Positions 5,418 to 5,957 of a stretch of 5,957 bases of DNA are shown here, piece by piece. The position numbers were made by a program, and so were the translations under genes. Origin of the DNA: Acidobacteriota bacterium. GTDB lineage: Bacteria > Acidobacteriota > Terriglobia > UBA7540. The stretch spans positions 1 through 5,957 of the forward strand of contig JAJYJL010000579.1 in NCBI GenBank assembly GCA_021789565.1, written 5' to 3'. How positions within the stretch are numbered: position 1 is the stretch's first letter; the number at the start of each line of letters is the position of its first letter. The notes beneath the pieces are model-generated. The model did no database searches. It worked only from the letters and a program-made list of their open reading frames with translations, and was not told the DNA's origin.

Positions 5418-5957
5418 GTGAAGAAAAAAAACCTGCGACAATGGATCTGGCTGGGTGTCAGCACCGCCATTCTGGTCCTGATCATTTACAACCTCCGCCA
5501 CAATCCTGAATGGCGGCACTTTGACTGGGGCCGCCTGTGGGCATCGCTTGTCAGCGCGCAGCCGGGCCTGCTGCTGCTGGCGCTGGTGGGAGTTTATACC
5601 ACATATCTTTTCCGGGGATTACGATGGCAGTTTCTGATGCGCCCTATCAAAAAGGGTTCGCTGTGGGTCCTCGTCGTGGGGCAGTTGCTGGGTTTCAGTT
5701 CGATCTATCTGGTGGGACGCCCGGGAGAATTTGTGCGTCCCGCCTACATTGCCCGGAAGGAATCACTGCCGATCACCTCCATGGTTGCGGTCTGGCTGAT
5801 GGAACGGATTTTTGACACGGTTTGCCTGGTTGTTTTGTTTTCGGCCGTGCTTTACTTTGCCCCGGTGGAAGTGAGCGCCGCGGGAGAGAAGGTGCTCTCG
5901 ACGATGCACAAAGCGGGAGACCTCATGCTGCTGGTCACGGCGGTAATCGTAGTGGGG
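5418..5957 (+). CDS. Flippase-like integral membrane protein (LPG_synthase_TM/UPF0104), partial
   Basis: This is the first 180 residues of a multi-spanning inner-membrane protein, cut off by the window edge with no stop. It matches the lysylphosphatidylglycerol synthetase transmembrane-like family (also called flippase-like, UPF0104), the membrane part of MprF-type proteins, found alone in many bacteria and thought to move lipids or lipid-linked sugars. Hydrophobic segments lie at about 9-25, 49-65, 82-99, 120-127, 133-148 and 168-180. The family motif is clear: GRPGEFVRPAYIARK (100-114), then SMVAVWLMERIFDT (121-134). GTG 5418 is the start: a TGA at 5388 closes the frame upstream, no ATG, GTG or TTG intervenes, the basic VKKKNLR lead-in fits, and AAGGA at 5402-5406 is a usable ribosome site. 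No aminoacyl-transferase domain is visible because the C-terminus is missing. The substrate is unknown. Confidence 0.85.
   Translation, partial: MKKKNLRQWIWLGVSTAILVLIIYNLRHNPEWRHFDWGRLWASLVSAQPGLLLLALVGVYTTYLFRGLRWQFLMRPIKKGSLWVLVVGQLLGFSSIYLVGRPGEFVRPAYIARKESLPITSMVAVWLMERIFDTVCLVVLFSAVLYFAPVEVSAAGEKVLSTMHKAGDLMLLVTAVIVVG

Noticed and set aside
5537..5815. Plus-strand 92-codon frame inside the last gene
   Set aside because: The frame starting at GTG 5418 carries the clear family motif (GRPGEFVRPA) and runs to the window edge, so this one is a shadow.

Overview
The window looks like ordinary chromosome from a moderately GC-rich, Gram-negative-type environmental bacterium. My best guess is Acidobacteriota. 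That rests on recall of the protein types: a secreted 'PSGTE...' beta-domain protein ending in an LssY_C-like domain, a zinc-ribbon/DUF4870-like membrane protein, and an ECF sigma factor with a soluble zf-HC2 partner. No taxonomic marker gene is present. There are no rRNA or tRNA genes, CRISPR arrays, insertion sequences or phage genes that I can recognise.

Layout, all on the + strand. (1) 1-1151: a two-gene regulatory unit, an ECF-type sigma factor overlapping by ATGA with a soluble zinc-finger anti-sigma-like protein. (2) 1152-2114: almost 1 kb with no convincing gene. It holds a 13-bp direct repeat, one doubtful small membrane ORF and weak hairpins. (3) 2115-2606: a zinc-ribbon membrane protein of the DUF4870/Tic20-like type. 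Its reading frame contains a full CxxC-x10-CxxC ribbon, but the only well-placed start is an ACG codon behind a strong Shine-Dalgarno sequence. (4) 2789-3751: a DHH/DHHA1 phosphoesterase. (5) 3843-5216: an exported protein with a C-terminal LssY_C-like domain. (6) 5418 to the right edge: the N-terminal 180 residues of a flippase-like (LPG_synthase_TM/UPF0104) membrane protein that starts with GTG.

The sigma/anti-sigma pair should act together. Genes 3 to 6 are each separated by 90-200 bp with hairpins or promoter-like motifs between them, so they read as separate or loosely linked transcription units rather than one tight operon. Genes 5 and 6 both point to envelope or lipid functions, but a shared pathway is only an inference. 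I did not find a clearly new multi-gene system. The most notable observation is the ACG-started zinc-ribbon protein, where a standard gene caller would start at GTG 2187 and lose the whole metal-binding domain.
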